64,000 nt of DNA from Phoebastria nigripes (Eukaryota; Chordata; Aves; Procellariiformes; Diomedeidae), in NCBI GenBank assembly GCA_035582835.1, contig JAYKAV010002553.1, forward strand, positions 3,229,940 to 3,293,939, given 5' to 3'. Under the pieces are notes generated by a model. The model saw only the letters and a list, made by a program, of their open reading frames with translations, searched no databases and was not told the origin of the DNA. Of the stretch, positions 1 to 13,213 are shown piece by piece; the stretch's first letter is position 1; each line of letters opens with the position of its first letter. A program made the translations under genes and the position numbers.

Positions 1-306
1 ATTACCTGGTCACGTTGTAGAACCTACAACTTCCTATTTTCTTTTTGAAATGGTTTATTTCAATGTCGTAATGTTCTTTGTTTTTAACCTAGCTATTTAC
101 AAAAGTACAGGAGTCGGTGGACTCTAGATTGTGCTATGATTTGTCAGTAGTTCAGTCATCACAATTGACCCATGCGTCTTGTAATACTTAGAGAAAACAC
201 GTTGAGCTCTGTTCTTGGAACAGATAAATATAGAACTGCTATTGTGAATATTCTTGTAGTGACGTACTTAATCTAGAACGCTAACAATTCTTTTATTTGC
301 TTTTAG
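1..306 (+). other. LCOR intron (3' part)
   Basis: AT-rich non-coding sequence leading to the acceptor AG at 305-306, with a T-rich tract just before it. I see no gene or repeat in it. It is the downstream end of an intron whose donor lies outside the window. Confidence 0.75.
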
Positions 307-372
307 GGTTTGAAAGTATTCTAGAAGGCCTGTTTGGACCTGGATTATTAAAAGATCTCAGTTTGTTTAAAG
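307..372 (+). CDS. LCOR: LCOR internal coding exon, extended N-terminus
   Basis: A 66-bp exon between AG (305-306) and GT (373-374). It starts with two bases finishing a codon, encodes 21 residues beginning FESILEGLFGPGLLKDL, and leaves one G that pairs with the next exon to make Asp. The segment matches the N-terminal region shared by long forms of LCOR and its paralogue LCORL. It belongs to isoforms that begin upstream of the classical start, and the start codon is not in this window. Function of this segment is not established. It is helix-like, with alternating hydrophobic residues. Reading continues open through the next three exons into the classical LCOR frame, which supports it strongly. 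Confidence 0.87.
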
Positions 373-787
373 GTATTCAATCTCTATTTTTGTATCTTGT
401 TCTGCATTTCTAATGACAGAAGCAGCCCCAGCTCTGCCTCTAGAAAATGTGTGTTACCGTGGTGATTTGTGCTTTTTTTCCCCCTCCCCCAGGCAGTGCT
501 CACAGTTAGTTTCATATTGGCTAAAATTACTAATGAGTGTGCGTTCATCTTTATGTAGCTGGGAGTGTATTTGGCAGTGCTCGGAAAAACAGATTTGTTG
601 TGCATAGATAAAATGTATATAGTTTGATAACCTGGGGTTTTAGAAAAATGGCCGAAATGAAGCCTGCATCCTCAGAATGCAGGCAAGAATGTTGTGAAAC
701 AGGTATTTAATTCGGCATTTCTCTTTTGGCTCCAGTTGTGTCGTGGTTTATGAATATGAAGTAATTTGCTATTCCTCTGATTTACAG
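373..787 (+). other. LCOR intron
   Basis: A 415-bp intron with GT at 373 and AG at 786-787. It contains a short T/C-rich run near 476-490. Small open frames here (384-607 on both strands) look random, and I see no gene in it. Confidence 0.85.
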
Positions 788-867
788 ACTGTGAGCCTGA
801 AGGTGTTTCTGATTGGTCTTTTGATGAAAATTGTCTTTTCTGCTGCCTGAGAAGAGAAAAAGTGAAG
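788..867 (+). CDS. LCOR: LCOR internal coding exon, Cys-rich N-terminal segment
   Basis: An 80-bp exon flanked by AG (786-787) and GT (868-869). Two bases complete an Asp codon and 26 full codons follow, ending on a codon boundary. The peptide includes SDWSFDENCLFCCLRREKVK, a tryptophan and cysteine-rich stretch also found in the long N-terminus of LCORL. The cysteines could form part of a metal-binding or structural motif, but that is inference because the upstream partner exon is outside the window. Frame continuity with the exons on both sides, plus the recognisable family sequence, support it. Confidence 0.87.
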
Positions 868-2965
868 GTAACAATGCAGATGTGTGAAGCTAGTAGTTGT
901 AGGGAAGGGACAAAGGGGAGGGAGTTTGCTGCTCCCAGTTAACTGAGCATAGAAAATCTGCAACCTTCTACCCCTTTCCCCTCCTTCAGAAAAAGGCTTT
1001 CTGAATTAAAATAATACAAGTTAATGAAGAGACGTGCTTCTTGTCTGCAACTTTTTCTTTGTAGTATGTGATGCAGATTTTTCTTTCTGTGTAGTGGCTC
1101 TTTCTGTTTGGTGTTTTTTGTTTGTTTCGGGTTTTTTTTTGGTTCTTTGTAAGAGATCTTGTTGGGATCATGTAACCCTTCCCAAGGGAGCCAGACTTTG
1201 GCTTGTGCATGTTTACTACGGTCAGACGCTGGGCTTATCTTCAGTATGGAAATGTGGTCCTTTTTAACAACCTCGAGTCTTATTCTGTATCTTGGAGTCT
1301 CTTTCCCTGTGGCCATATCCTTTTATTAAAGGGCTCCTATGTACGGTAAATTTTGTACTGTGCTTGTTTATAACCAAGTCAGAGCCTAAATGTGGACAAG
1401 TCAGCTTTGCCAACATAATAAACTTGCAGTTTGTTTTCTTAATGAGATTATAGCTATATATGAAACAAAGGCTACCGTGCTATACATGATTGTTGCTCAG
1501 CCCATGCGTTGAAACAATGATTGTTCTATAGCATAGGAAGGAAGGCTCATCTGTCTTGGCAAAACTTCATTTGCTAGAACTCTTAACTATTACTTCTTCC
1601 TGCACAATGTAAAATAACATGCAGAGTGGATCTCTATGAACTTAAAAATGAAAAAGCACCCTGCCCTCTGCAGCAGCTAACATGTATGGGTGCATGGCTT
1701 GTTCATAAAGGAAGTACCTTGTTTACACTGATACTTGCCATGTTGCCAGTTTATGCTTGGTTTTGTATTACAGTTTTTGTTAAGGCATGGGGAGGAGGGT
1801 TAGGAACACTTGCATTTAGAACAGGTGTAAGGCATAATACGTTCTTTCATTGAGACTGACAGCAGGTAAGCTGTATCTACGCTTGTGTTGTAAGGAGTTC
1901 TGTCTTCTTTGACTTATGTCATCTCATAAAAAGACAAAATTCAGTGTTTAGCACAGTTCTAGTTAAGCCATTGAATTGATTCAGAAATTAATTTTGTGGT
2001 GTGGTCAGAGACTGGTCGTAGTCTGGGAGAATCTTAACAGTGTATGGGTAGATCTTCAAAAAGACTGTTTACATCTCAGTCGTCCTCATAGGTCCACAAT
2101 AACTAAAATACAGCTCCTGAAAATCGGTGATTGTTAGGTGAAGACAAAAACTAAGAACATGAATGTTCACCATATAGTGTGCTGATTAGGCATGGTCGTC
2201 TTGTCCTTTTCAAGCTTCTAAACAACCTTTAGTCAGAAGCTGAGATATCACTATTTATATTTTCATGTACTTTGCTAGGCTTTTCTTTTCTGGTTTCACA
2301 TAGTAAAGCGTAGCCCATGNTTGTGAGTATCACTGAAAAACTGGCGATGTATTCCTTATGCTAGTGGTAGTTATCATTTACATTAAGGTTCCTCACATGG
2401 TTTCCCATTGTACTGTGTGGTGGCTTTTAAGGGGGTGAAAGGAAAGATGCAGATGTAGTCACATCTGGTGTGCTCTGTGGTGTTTTGGCATTAGGGGTCT
2501 AAGGAGATTTTAGGATTGTGTACAGGCTGACACAGAACGCAGCAGGGGCGTGCAGCATCGCTAGGCAAAGGCACTAAGTGAAGGGGAAGGAGGTTATAAG
2601 TTCTGAGCAGGCTGGAGAGAAATGTGAGTTAAGAAAGGCTGTGGTAGTGTCAGCCACTATGGGCTTGGGTAGAATAATTGTTATAAATAAAACCTGAGCA
2701 ATTTCTGTCACTTTACATTTCAGTAAGTAAAAATACCTGTTTAAACCATTTTTCCTACAGCTGATAGATAAACAGGGACAGCAAAGAGAGCTTTGTACAC
2801 ATGCTTGTTTGCTGCATGGCCAGGGATCACTGGCAGTTTGGGGGGGGAGTGGGGAAGGAGGATGAACCAGTCCATTCAAATCAGACTTGTGACTTCTCTG
2901 TTAATCCTGGTAATTCTCCTCATGCTTGGGACAGGGCTTCTTTGGAGTACGTAGGATGTTGGTTG

Positions 2966-3073
2966 TGGGTTTTTGTGGGTGTTTTTGTTTTTGTTTTTTC
3001 CTACCCCCCAGCCTCTATATCAGTTCTGTTGGGTTTGGGTTTTTTGGGGGTTTTTTGTTTGGTTTTGTTTTTG
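2966..3073 (+). repeat. G/T-rich low-complexity tract
   Basis: About 108 bp of almost pure G and T on the plus strand, interrupted by a short C/A-containing segment near 3000-3025. It has runs of 5-6 T alternating with runs of 2-5 G. It is one of a dispersed set of similar tracts in these introns. Confidence 0.8.
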
Positions 3074-4706
3074 AGGGAAGAATATGGCTCCTTTTAGACC
3101 TAGTGAGTTCTTGTATGTCAGCTGAGAGAGATGGCAGGGTGGGAGTGCTTGCTTTCCTCTGTGGGTATGCCAAATTGCTGCACTGCTGGCTGTTGCTGAT
3201 GTCATTAGCTTGCAATACAGAGTTAAATGTGACTCTCTTATGGGAGCCTTCAAATAGTATGGATTTAACAACATCATAATTTGAATTAAAACATCAGAGA
3301 CTTAATTGTTACAAAAAAGTTTGTAACTTCATTTGGTATTTAGCCAAATGATGGACAGTCTTCAGCTGATGGACTGAACTAAATTAGAAATGGTACTAGT
3401 TTATTTGAAATCTCTTCCATTCAACATCTGTAATGATATCTTTAACTCCCCTTCTTTTTAGGGAGTTGCAGGCTCAGTCTTCTGTAACTACTAAAACTTG
3501 TCTATTCCTGTACATAAAGCGGTAGCAGTTGTGCTTTCTGTGCCACATCCTCTACTCTGCTTTTTTTTATTGTTGATGTGCATCCTCTTATCTTTTTAGG
3601 AAAAGAACTGGGCAGGATGGGATGATTTGGGTTTATGCTTGTATACTGGTGAGTTACAGAATTAAAAGGTGTGTAATTGATGTTGTAGCTGGGAGCAAGA
3701 TAGCCACAAACCACATATTACAGCAGTGTGTGGCTGTGACTGGACTTTTTTTTCAATTAGTACATATCTACCAATGCCCCCTTTTGCATTAGTGGAATAA
3801 TTAATCAGTGTACTTGATTTTTACCTTTGAGTGACACGTAGGTACCTGGTCTGTCAAGTTCAAAACCAATAAAAATCTTCAGGGGTTTTTTTCTGGATAT
3901 CATTTGCCCTTAAGAATTACCTGTAACTTAGGAGACCAGTAGTTGTGCTTCAGGAGAATTGAGTTCTGGACTGCAGGATGAGAATTAGAGGCCAAGATTA
4001 GTTTATTGGCAGAGCTGTTTAAGGGAAAAAAAACTACGCTTGCTCTCCCACCCATTTCAGTGATGTTGGTTCTTGCTTTTACAAGCAATCAGATTCAATT
4101 ACATGCATTCTTCAAAGGATGGAGAACCATCTGCTGAAGTATTCTGAAAAGATTAATTTATTTGTAGCAGCAGTTCTACTTGCAAATACTGAGCAAATGC
4201 ATGGATTTTTTGGCAGTCAAAATATAAGACAGTTTTTGATAGAGAAATGGACTTAAGTGTCTTCATTTGAAAGGAATAATAAAATGTAGACAAAGTAGGG
4301 AGCTAAAATCTTCCCATTTTTGCCCAAATCCAAAGGGTTATATGTAATAATGTAAAGCTTTTAGAAATTGGAATTTTTTTCTTCCATCATATAATGCAGA
4401 ATACACAATTGTTTCAGTATGGTATGATCAGAGAGAATAACTAGTTACCTAAAGAGCTGCTACCAGGTTATTAACACAGGTGCCTGTGTGCAGAAATGCA
4501 TGGGTACATTGATGGGCATGAAAGACAAAAAAGATAAAGTTAGCAGCTCTAGCGGCTTACTTATAGTGAGAGGAAGTAGATCGGGTTCTATGGGACCAAA
4601 CCCGGTGAGTTCTCATTTGGATAATCTGCAAATGTGGTAATTCTCAATTCCTTGTGGGCTTTATCCTTCACAGGGAAGATTTAAGATAGTATAGTCTGCA
4701 AGGTGG

Positions 4707-4795
4707 TTGTTTTTTTGGTGTTTTGGGCGGGTTTGTTTGTTTGTTTGTTTGTTTTTTGTTGTGGTTGGGTTTTTTTGTTTGTTTGTTTTTTTAAT
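4707..4795 (+). repeat. G/T-rich tract with TTTG repeats
   Basis: A plus-strand G/T tract containing two blocks of tandem GTTT units. The open frame across it gives a Phe/Cys/Val-only peptide and is not coding. Confidence 0.8.
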
Positions 4796-5204
4796 GAAGC
4801 TTTTCCTTCTAAAAGGTTATGGTACAGAGAAGACCTATCAATTCAGACAAATTGAACTCAAAGTGTACTTGACTTATCTCTTTTTAATTATGGTTCTTAA
4901 TTTTTCAGTGTGGCTTGTTAAATAAACTGACAGAGCTATCATTACAGAAGAAATCTGTGGCTCCATGTAGAATGTTTGTATCAAATGAGGTAGTCTGTAC
5001 TGTCATTTGCTCATAGTTGGAGCTCAAGCCTAGTTTAAGATTTATTTTTTTAAAAAAGATGCAGATAGATAAGGTCAGAAGAAAGCACCAGTAATAAGAG
5101 GGGAAATTGGAGAAAGAATCCTTAAAGAGGATTCAGTTGACTATATTCATTTGGAAAAGAAAACACTACTGTGTAAAGCTACATAAAGCAATTCATATGT
5201 ATTT

Positions 5205-5227
5205 AAAAAAAAAGGGGGGGGGGGGGG
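5205..5227 (+). repeat. A9-G14 homopolymer junction
   Basis: Nine A followed directly by fourteen G. The exact length is unreliable in most sequencing data, and the G run could stack as a quadruplex. Confidence 0.75.
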
Positions 5228-6066
5228 ACAGGGGACGTGACTAATCTCATTAGTTGGTGAGAGCAGAACAAGAAGGATAATACTCCTAAGCACATTAACT
5301 ATTTTGTAGATATATTTAAGCCACAAAAATAGCAAGAGAGAAGATGACTTCTAGGAGCATATTCTGGAGTTTCATGCTGTTGACAGCAGAAGGTTGAGTC
5401 TGGTCTTCGAAGTAAATTAAAATACCTGGGCTTCAGTGTAAGGACCTCTAACGATTCTTTCAACTGTGAAGAAGGGTGGTAGGGTACAGCGTGTGAAGGA
5501 GTAATTTTAAAGTTCAAAGTTGCTCTGATATGATTTGGATATTTTTAAAAGCTTGTAAGTAATTGCTTTACACAAACATCTAAAAGGTAGTATCATGCCA
5601 TTACTTGATTATGATTAGTCATAATAACAGCCTCTGAATCTGGTGTCCTTTCGCTATGGAGGATCACAAACAATAGGAAGTAAACTGTGGTAAGTGTCTG
5701 AATAATTTCAAAGAGAAGCTACCACTATCATTTAAAGCATTAACTCATAGAATAATTGAAGATGGCAAAGGAAGTATCTGAAAATGAGTTGAAGTTGCGG
5801 AACTCTTATGATTTTTGATGGCTTTAGAATGTGTTTAAACTGTGTACAGAGATCCTAAGTGTGCTGGAAGATGCTCTAAAACATTTTTAATGGATTTCAT
5901 CACTTTAAAAAAACTCAAGCATTTAGACTGTCAATTTTGTATTGGGTGGTTTTAAAACCTGAAGAAGCTGTTTGTGATAATCTCCAGCTGTGTTTAGTAG
6001 TAATGCGGGGTTACAGTTTTGCTTGTGCATAAATGTGAATGTAAACATATTGTATTTCCACTGATT

Positions 6067-6084
6067 CCCCCCCCCCCCTCCCCC
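6067..6084 (+). repeat. C-rich run (minus-strand G run)
   Basis: Twelve C, one T, then five C. The minus strand is correspondingly G-rich. No coding role. Confidence 0.75.
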
Positions 6085-6785
6085 TACTATAGGTAATAAA
6101 TAATATTCAATAGCTATGGATCAGTCAAGTTAAATTTGTTTTGAATTTGATATATCTGACATTAGTCATCTTAATAAGGAAATAATACTGTTTCTTACTA
6201 TAAAAGTATGTATGTTCTGTAAGTGAGGAACATCTTAAAACTAACTAAACTATCTGAATTTTTAGTTGATGCCAAGCTGGGAACAGTTCTAGATGCTTTA
6301 AAGGGCATACTCAGAATTGAAAATGATCTCGATAAATTTGAGAAACAGGACAGATAGACTTGTTTTGTCAAGTCACAAGTTATAGATGTCTGAAAAGTGA
6401 TAGCATTGTAAAAGTAGTAAGCTATTTTTGGGGCTATATCAAGAGAGGCATTTGTCTTAATAACTGGAGAGGAGATTTCTTCTCTTACCTAAATGCTGGT
6501 GAAGCCTCAGCTGGGTGTAGCATTTTAAGAGGGATGTAAACAAACTGAATAGCATTGAAATGCAAGCAACAAGAATGACTTAGTCTTGAAGGTAGAAGGA
6601 AGAGAAGGAAAGAAGACAGTCCTGGTGCCCTTAAGGCTTGTCTACAGGCAATAGTAGATTATTCTCCTTTGCACTGGCTAAGAGTTAAAAAGACTGTACA
6701 GTCTTAAGAAAAATGAAGCGTAGGAGAAGACAACCTAGGGATGCTGAAACATTCCTTTCTTACTCACTGTTCCTGATCTTGCCGT

Positions 6786-6803
6786 GGGGTGGGGTGGGGT
6801 GGG
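6786..6803 (+). repeat. Perfect four-run G-quadruplex motif
   Basis: Three GGGG runs and a final GGG separated by single T residues, followed by GGAGGCTGG. It fits the standard G3+N1-7 pattern with the shortest possible loops. It lies on the coding strand of an LCOR intron. Confidence 0.75.
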
Positions 6804-7620
6804 AGGCTGGACTGTATCCCTAGGGTCCATGGGTTGGCCAGTCAGCCACAGGTGATCTGTTGGAAGCCTCCCTCCATTTTCTCCACAAAGATGGATAGGA
6901 ATTATCTCACACTATTCTAGCTTGTGGGCGCTTCCCGCTCCATCTGTGTGCGGCCTGTGGCTTAAACGTGAAGCTGCTGTTGCCATTTCTATACAAAACC
7001 AGCCTGCATCACACCTTTCTCATCTCACCAGCAGTTTAGCATTTAGAATTGCTGTATCAACATTTCCTACAAGGAGGGTCTCGGTGAGGATCCACCACTA
7101 GTGCTGACAAGGCTGGGCTGTCCAGNATTAGGTGGTCTCTCAAGGTCACGCATTGACCTTGCATTTTGAAACCTGAGCTCTGTATTTCTAAGGCTCTTTG
7201 ACTTAATTATATAGTTATGCTCTATATCTTAACATACAAAAGGAGCTTTAGCCCTTTGGGAGCATGTGCAAACCACTCCAGGTATCTTTTCCTGAAGCAT
7301 TATTGTTCAATATAGTGGTACTGTGTGTTCACTGATGGGATTCCAGGGATGCTCTGGGGCATGATTCCCACCTAAAGAGACGCACAAAGAGAATAGAATG
7401 AATGCTGTGTTATAAATAATATGTAAAAGTAACTGGTTGGGTTTTTTTCCAGGGTATTTGTAACCAATGACAATGCTGTCTAAATATTAATAGGTTTTTC
7501 TTCTTCCTACTACCTGCATGTTGGTACTGAAAACTTTGATGTTATTCAGGACTGTAGAGTGAGAGGATAAGACTGAAGATAGTGGATCCAGATAATGGTT
7601 ATTGGGAAGAAATGGTGGAA

Positions 7621-7730
7621 AACAAAAAGAAAAAACAAACAAACAAAACCCAACAAAAACCCACACACCAAAAAAACCTCCAAACCAACCAACCAACCAC
7701 ACACCCCCAAAACAAACAAAAAACCCCCAC
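7621..7730 (+). repeat. A/C-rich tract (CAAA/CCAA repeats)
   Basis: About 110 bp of almost only A and C on the plus strand, with tandem ACAA and CCAA units. It is the reverse-orientation counterpart of the G/T tracts at 2966 and 4707. The open frames on both strands here are products of composition. Confidence 0.8.
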
Positions 7731-10662
7731 TTTTGGAAGTTGAGTTTGAATAGCAATCACAATCAAATATTTAGTGTGGTAACTTGAAGCTTCCTTCTAG
7801 GGGTGAACCAGCTGCGAAGACTGCTGGAATAATTGTGACACAATTGATAAGAAAATAATAAAAAAATGCAGTAAACAGAAATCTCTCCAGTATATTTTGT
7901 CTCATGTAGTCTGTGCTGTACTGCAGATGCTGGAAAATAGCTGAAGATTTTTTTCTATGCACAAGGTTAAATCTGACTCTCTTATATAACTCTATTTCTT
8001 TACATTTTGATGTCTTAGCACGGACATTGATAAAAACCACGCATTTAGAGAGATGCATGCTCCTTAGGTTGAGGGGTAAGAACTAAGCACTGCCATTGCC
8101 TTGCTATTCCCCCCTTCTCCTGAATGCAGATCAAATGATCCTTTATTCAGCCATTGACCAGTGTAAACCACTTACAATTTTTTTTTTTCTGGCTGATCCC
8201 TTTTTCTTCATTCCTTCTCTGTGTAGAAAATGTACAGCTTTAGACTAGGTAGATTAAATTGTACTCTATATACATTACCTTTATATGAGTAATGTAAAGT
8301 ACACTTGTTTATGGTGAGGCATGCTGCTGCTGAACTCTGTTTCCACCGAGTTGCTAGGCTAGTACTTACTATGTATTGTCTTAGTTGCAAAAAGTACTAG
8401 GAAGATTTGAAATGCATTGTGTTGGCCAAGGGTTATTTTTATTTCAGGCTTCTTCCAGAGCTATAGTCTGTCAAAGGGCAGGGTATCAGATCAGGTTGAA
8501 GGGGTAATGTTTCCTTCAATTCTGAATTCTCTGTTTGTCCTTTGAATTAAAAGAAAGTTTTTTTGCAAGGGCTTGTGGGACTTTAGCTGGAGGATGCTAA
8601 TTAACTCTAATGGATCTTATCTAGCCAAATCTCTGCACATGAGTTTGCAGAGATTCCTTTTAAAGTAAAACTTAAAGCAGTTTGTCTGTAAATGCTTAGA
8701 TATTCCAGTGATTGTTCCAACACTTCTGTATGCCTAGATTACTTCTGTTATTAGTTAATTTGCACAAATGTCTGCTTTTTACACAAACTGATAAGCTGTG
8801 TTTACAATTATCCTGATAATGCCTTAAAGATAATGGAGCTTGACTCGGAATGGTTGTTAATAACTAGGACAGATCCTGCATTAAACTTTGTCAGATGCAG
8901 AAACATAGTTTCAAAAAGAGGATGCAAGTATGTTCTGTGAAGTCTCACCTGAAGAGTAACTCTTATAAAAATATTGGGCTTATTCTCCACAAATATTTTT
9001 TATTGTGAAATCCTGTACAGATACTTCACATATTTTAAGTATCAGAAAAAGACAACTGCATTTTCAGTGTGTTCATAAAGTGCCGTGAACCGCGGGAGCA
9101 CTGCTACTGGTTGAGTACCTGGCACAGAGGTGAACATCAGTTCAAATTCATATTCTTTAAGAGTATCTCAAAAACACTAATCTTTCCTATGGGAGCCGGC
9201 AGGTTTGAGAGCAAGCCTGGAGTCGCTCTGGTATGGAAAAAAGTGTCAGTCACTTTGTGAGGTCTTTACTTCTGCAGACTCTTAACCTTCACAGCAAACG
9301 TGTTGTTTTGCTCACCCGTCACCTCTGTCATCGCATGCTCCTCATCTTTTTATTTAGCATAAAATACTGCTTTGTCTCTATACCCTGTCTGAGATAGTAT
9401 CTCCCTTTACTTTTGATAGAGAACTTTTGGAAACTGTTGAATACAAATCTGAGGTGAGAGCCCATGTTGTTTAGGCCAGAGTCCACAGCATTTCATATTA
9501 TTACCCTTTGCACGTAGTNCATGTGACTGCTGTGTTTGTTAATTTACTATGGGCTGGTTATGTAACCTTGTTTCATTAAACCTCTTGAAGTTGAGACGGC
9601 ACAGACTTAAGAATGACTTCTTTTCATTTATGGTGAATTATAAATGAATTGCCAGGTCTTTCCTTCCCTTCTAGTCCCATAAGGTTATGAACCTGAAATC
9701 ACCTTGTATAGTAGAGGCCAAAAAACCAGATGTAGCCTAGGTATTATGCTAACTGATACTTTGTAAAGGTTAACAAAACAAAACACTCCCTAAACCCAAA
9801 GGGTGGCTGTGTACGCATTCCTGCAGTAGGTAAATACAGGTAACTTCAATATAGCTTAAAATGAAAGTGGAGGGAGAGGGCCAGGAAAGAGATTGTTTTC
9901 CTAGGCAGGGGCAAGGCATTAAACTGAAAGAAATGAGAAAAGGGCTGTGTCTGGGGGGGGAATCCAAGTGTTTAGGTTTGTATTTTTGTAACCATTGTCT
10001 TCTAGTTTCTTGAGTTGTGTTTAGTAATTTAGTAATTTATCCTGGCATCTCACACAATTTAATTATCCTAGTTAAAACACTTGTTTTGAAATATTCTTGA
10101 GATAACTCAGTTGCTTCCAGTTGTAAGAGATAGAATGAATTTTAATTCATTGCAGGTGTTGTAAGCAGCTAACTTAAGTTTATTTCACTTAAAAGTAGCT
10201 ACTACTGAGCCTTTTCACAAAAGGACCTGTTTGTTGCTAATGCGTGGTCATTTATTGCTCAGTTTTTGCATGAACGCTGTGTAGAGTAAGGAGAACTTTC
10301 TGTGTTTTGCCTTCAACAGTTATTTCTTGGAACTAAAAGTAATTGCCAAAGAGCAAGTGCTAGATCTGAGATTGGCAGCCAAATGTTATAAAATATCTAA
10401 ATCTTCTTCTTTATAGTGGGCTCTTATTTCCCATAACGTTATCAAATCTTACAGGCTTTTGCTGCATTTACAACAAGAAAACAAGAAAACAGGACAAAGT
10501 ACAATGTTCTGGAGCAATCAGAAATCAAGTTGTGATTTCAATAGATTCAANTCTGTGCTGAGTACCGAACAAAGTTTTGAATTTAGTAAAATATTTAATG
10601 CCTAAGGAACTTTATTCATTTTGGAGTCAGGAAGATCTTACAAATGTTAAATATCTTTGCAG

Positions 10663-10795
10663 GAACACTTAGTCAGTCTGGATGAGCCAGCCTCGGAAGC
10701 TGGACAAGAAGCTCTGCTTAGACAAGAGCAAGCAAAAATCATTCGTTTTGAAAGGCAAGCGGAAGAGTTCCTCAATGCAGTCTTTTACAGAAAAG
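10663..10795 (+). CDS. LCOR: LCOR internal coding exon, Glu/Gln-rich helix
   Basis: A 133-bp exon between AG (10661-10662) and GT (10796-10797). It begins in phase 0 with EHLVSLDEPASEAGQEALLR, encodes 44 residues ending NAVFYRK, and leaves one G to start the Asp of the next exon. The peptide is charged and predicted helical (LRQEQAKIIRFERQAEEFL). This segment is shared with LCORL. It precedes the classical LCOR start by 17 residues of the next exon, so it is present only in N-terminally extended forms. The open frame starting at the ATG in 10681-10683 is a shadow in another frame. Confidence 0.9.
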
Positions 10796-11168
10796 GTTGG
10801 TTTTAATGGGGGGGTAAAATGGTATCTCTCGCTGGTCTTTTTGCATGCAATGGAGGTATCAAAGATCTGACGTTCAAGTTGTCATTGTATGTTCAGTATT
10901 TTTCAGTTGTCGTCTTCATATATATTTATCAAGAGTAAAAATTGACTCTCAAATAATGTAGCAATACAACAGTGTGGGCTTGGGACAGAGGAAGAGAGTA
11001 TAACATATTTAACCCTAAAACAAATCTCTCCATGAGAACACTGGTGTTTTGCACCTTTGGAGGAATGACTCAGTTCTTACCCAGCAGAACTGCTCCCCCA
11101 AAACCGATGTTTAGGTGAGTGGGCTGTTTGGAAGAAGGGGCAAGTGGCGGTGGTGGTAGTAGGTGGGT

Positions 11169-11170
<2 letters not shown>

Positions 11171-11200
<30 letters not shown>
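11171..11200 (+). repeat. Poly-T (T30)
   Basis: Thirty consecutive T, preceded by a purine-rich GTGGCGGTGGTGGTAG segment. It could be the complement of a retroposon tail, but no recognisable element body was seen beside it. Confidence 0.8.
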
Positions 11201-11203
<3 letters not shown>

Positions 11204-11926
11204 GGAACGTGTACTAATGCAGTTTTTCTTAAAAGTCAGCAGTCTTCTCACTATGGTCTGTAGTCATTACCCACCCCCACCAATCCACAGTATAAAATAT
11301 TGTTATAATAGTGCTAAGGGGGATATATGGAGAATTCAAAGTGTGATCAGCAAGAGAACTGGAAAATCAGTACTATAGAATATGCTGAGAACAATAACAG
11401 TAGCTCAATGCTAGAAAATCCTCTAAATCTCTTTTGGAGAGTTATGTCAGTTAAATGTGCTCTTAGGAAGGCACAAAACTCATTTCACTGTTTTCTACCA
11501 ATCTGAGAAATGGGAATCCAGAGGTTGCTTCCAAATGCATCCTGAATGAAAGTACATTGTACTTATCGGTCTAACGCATGTGTGAGAAAATCTGCCAAAT
11601 CAGTAATTCCAACCTGTCTGCTGGGGGACAATGCGAGGCTTCAGTTTAACAAATTAGAAATTGCTGTAGCCAGTCCTCAGCCGTTCCTCCCAGTGACCAA
11701 AATATTTAAAGGTGTTTTAAGTAGATAACAGTATCTTAGCCTTTATTTTATGACTCAAATTAATAAATACAAACTATACATTATGATGTATTGTATAAAG
11801 TATAGAAGCATGTAGGATGGTAGGAAGGATAGTTACTGCATTACCACTGATAGTTCAGATAATGCTTTTATTCCCAGTCGTCTTTTTCAGTGGGGTTTTT
11901 TTGTGTGGGTTTTTTTTTTTGGTTTT

Positions 11927-11927
<1 letters not shown>

Positions 11928-11977
<50 letters not shown>
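11928..11977 (+). repeat. Poly-T (about T50) with G/T leader
   Basis: About fifty T preceded by alternating G/T runs from 11894. Open frames here encode poly-Phe or poly-Lys and are composition artefacts. Confidence 0.85.
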
Positions 11978-11980
<3 letters not shown>

Positions 11981-12622
11981 GTTTTCTTTTGCTTTTAAAT
12001 TTATGCCATCTCTCTTTAAATCCAGAAGGGATTTAAGAAATCTAGAGAAAATACACCTTTTTCCCATATCGCTTTTCTGGTGAGAGAAAAAAATGCACTT
12101 CCATCACTTCCAAATTGTTTATTAAAGACTTCATCCCTTTAACATTGAGCTTAAATTTTTACGTATGACCTGTGTGCATGTCTTATTAGAAATGCATACT
12201 TTCCTAATTGTTGGAAAACTATTGCAAGATACTGCAGTGTGCTAATGAGGGGTTTAACACTCTGTCCATGGTCAGATACACAGAATGAAGATAATGAAAT
12301 CACTTCAGATGTCTAAGAATCTTTGAGAATTTTTTTTAATATACCCTTGCTTTCCTTCTTCTGGCAAAGCTGTGCTTGGTGCAAGAGTAATGAGGGAGGG
12401 GAAGAAGCCTGGCAGGAAGTCAGTTCTGAATCCTTAATGCATCGTTGTCAAGCTTGGCTGTATTTAGATTGCTTGAAAGGTTATTCTAACTCATGCCACT
12501 GCCATAAGATCCCCAGGCACTGTCATACCAAAGAGGACACAAAGAATGGCAGAACTCTGACACTCCTACATTGCTTAGAGATGCTGGGTTCTCCTGGCTT
12601 CATGCCAGCGATTAGTTCTCTT

Positions 12623-12644
12623 CCCCCCCCACCCCCCCACCCCC
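12623..12644 (+). repeat. C-rich run, i-motif / minus-strand G-quadruplex candidate
   Basis: C8-A-C7-A-C5. The minus strand therefore has three long G runs that can be split to supply the four stacks a quadruplex needs. Confidence 0.7.
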
Positions 12645-13170
12645 TTCTCTTTCCATCCTCACTGCCAGTAACATTTGAGACTGGTATTTCATAGCCCAGG
12701 CAGATCAGAGAAAATGCAGATGTTCTGTGAACAGATGCCCATTGCATGTCAAGGACGTGCACTCATGTATTTAACATACATAGGTAATTAGCAAGATTGG
12801 CAAACTTTCTGAACAGGTTTAGTGTCCATTAATCTTACNTACTTCCTCTCTGCTTTGTGCCCATGGCACTCTGACTCAGTAATGCTTCTTTCAAATATTC
12901 ATACTTTCCAGTGAAAGCAGAGTTGGTAGTACCTAGTTGTCCATTACCTTTACCTTGTGGCAGGATAGGACCTTCTTTTGATGGTTTAATGAAATCGTAC
13001 TTTTTTTTGTTTGCTGCCCTTCTAAGATTTCAGTCTAGATAAAATACACAAAAGCTGTTAAGGTTTTAAAGCTCAGAGGTACTGCTTTAGACTATTTATA
13101 GCTGATAAATATTTACTGTATTTTTCTTCTCTGAGAATTTCTATGTTTTAGTTAATTTTAGTTTTGGGTT

Positions 13171-13213
13171 TTTTGGGTTTTTTGGGTTGGTTGGGTTCCC
13201 CCCCCCCAAAAAA
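13171..13213 (+). repeat. TTTTGGG-like repeat ending in a C/A block
   Basis: Repeated units of T4-T6 followed by GGG, then TTGGTTGGG and a run of C then A. The unit resembles telomere-type spacing, but this is a short internal tract. Confidence 0.75.

Larger units (their letters stand above)
868..10662 (+). other. LCOR large intron
   Basis: A 9.8-kb AT-rich intron between donor 868-869 and acceptor 10661-10662. All open frames in it are short and lack protein-like composition. It holds several strand-biased simple repeats (annotated separately: 2966-3073, 4707-4795, 5205-5227, 6067-6084, 6786-6803, 7621-7730). I saw no recognisable transposon 3' end, tRNA or nested gene. Confidence 0.8.

Noticed and set aside
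11817..12083. Open frames across the poly-T run
   Set aside because: Poly-Phe and poly-Lys peptides produced by homopolymer sequence.
13171..13213. Possible internal telomere-like array
   Set aside because: Units are irregular (T4-6 G3) and not TTAGGG; too short to be a telomeric relic.
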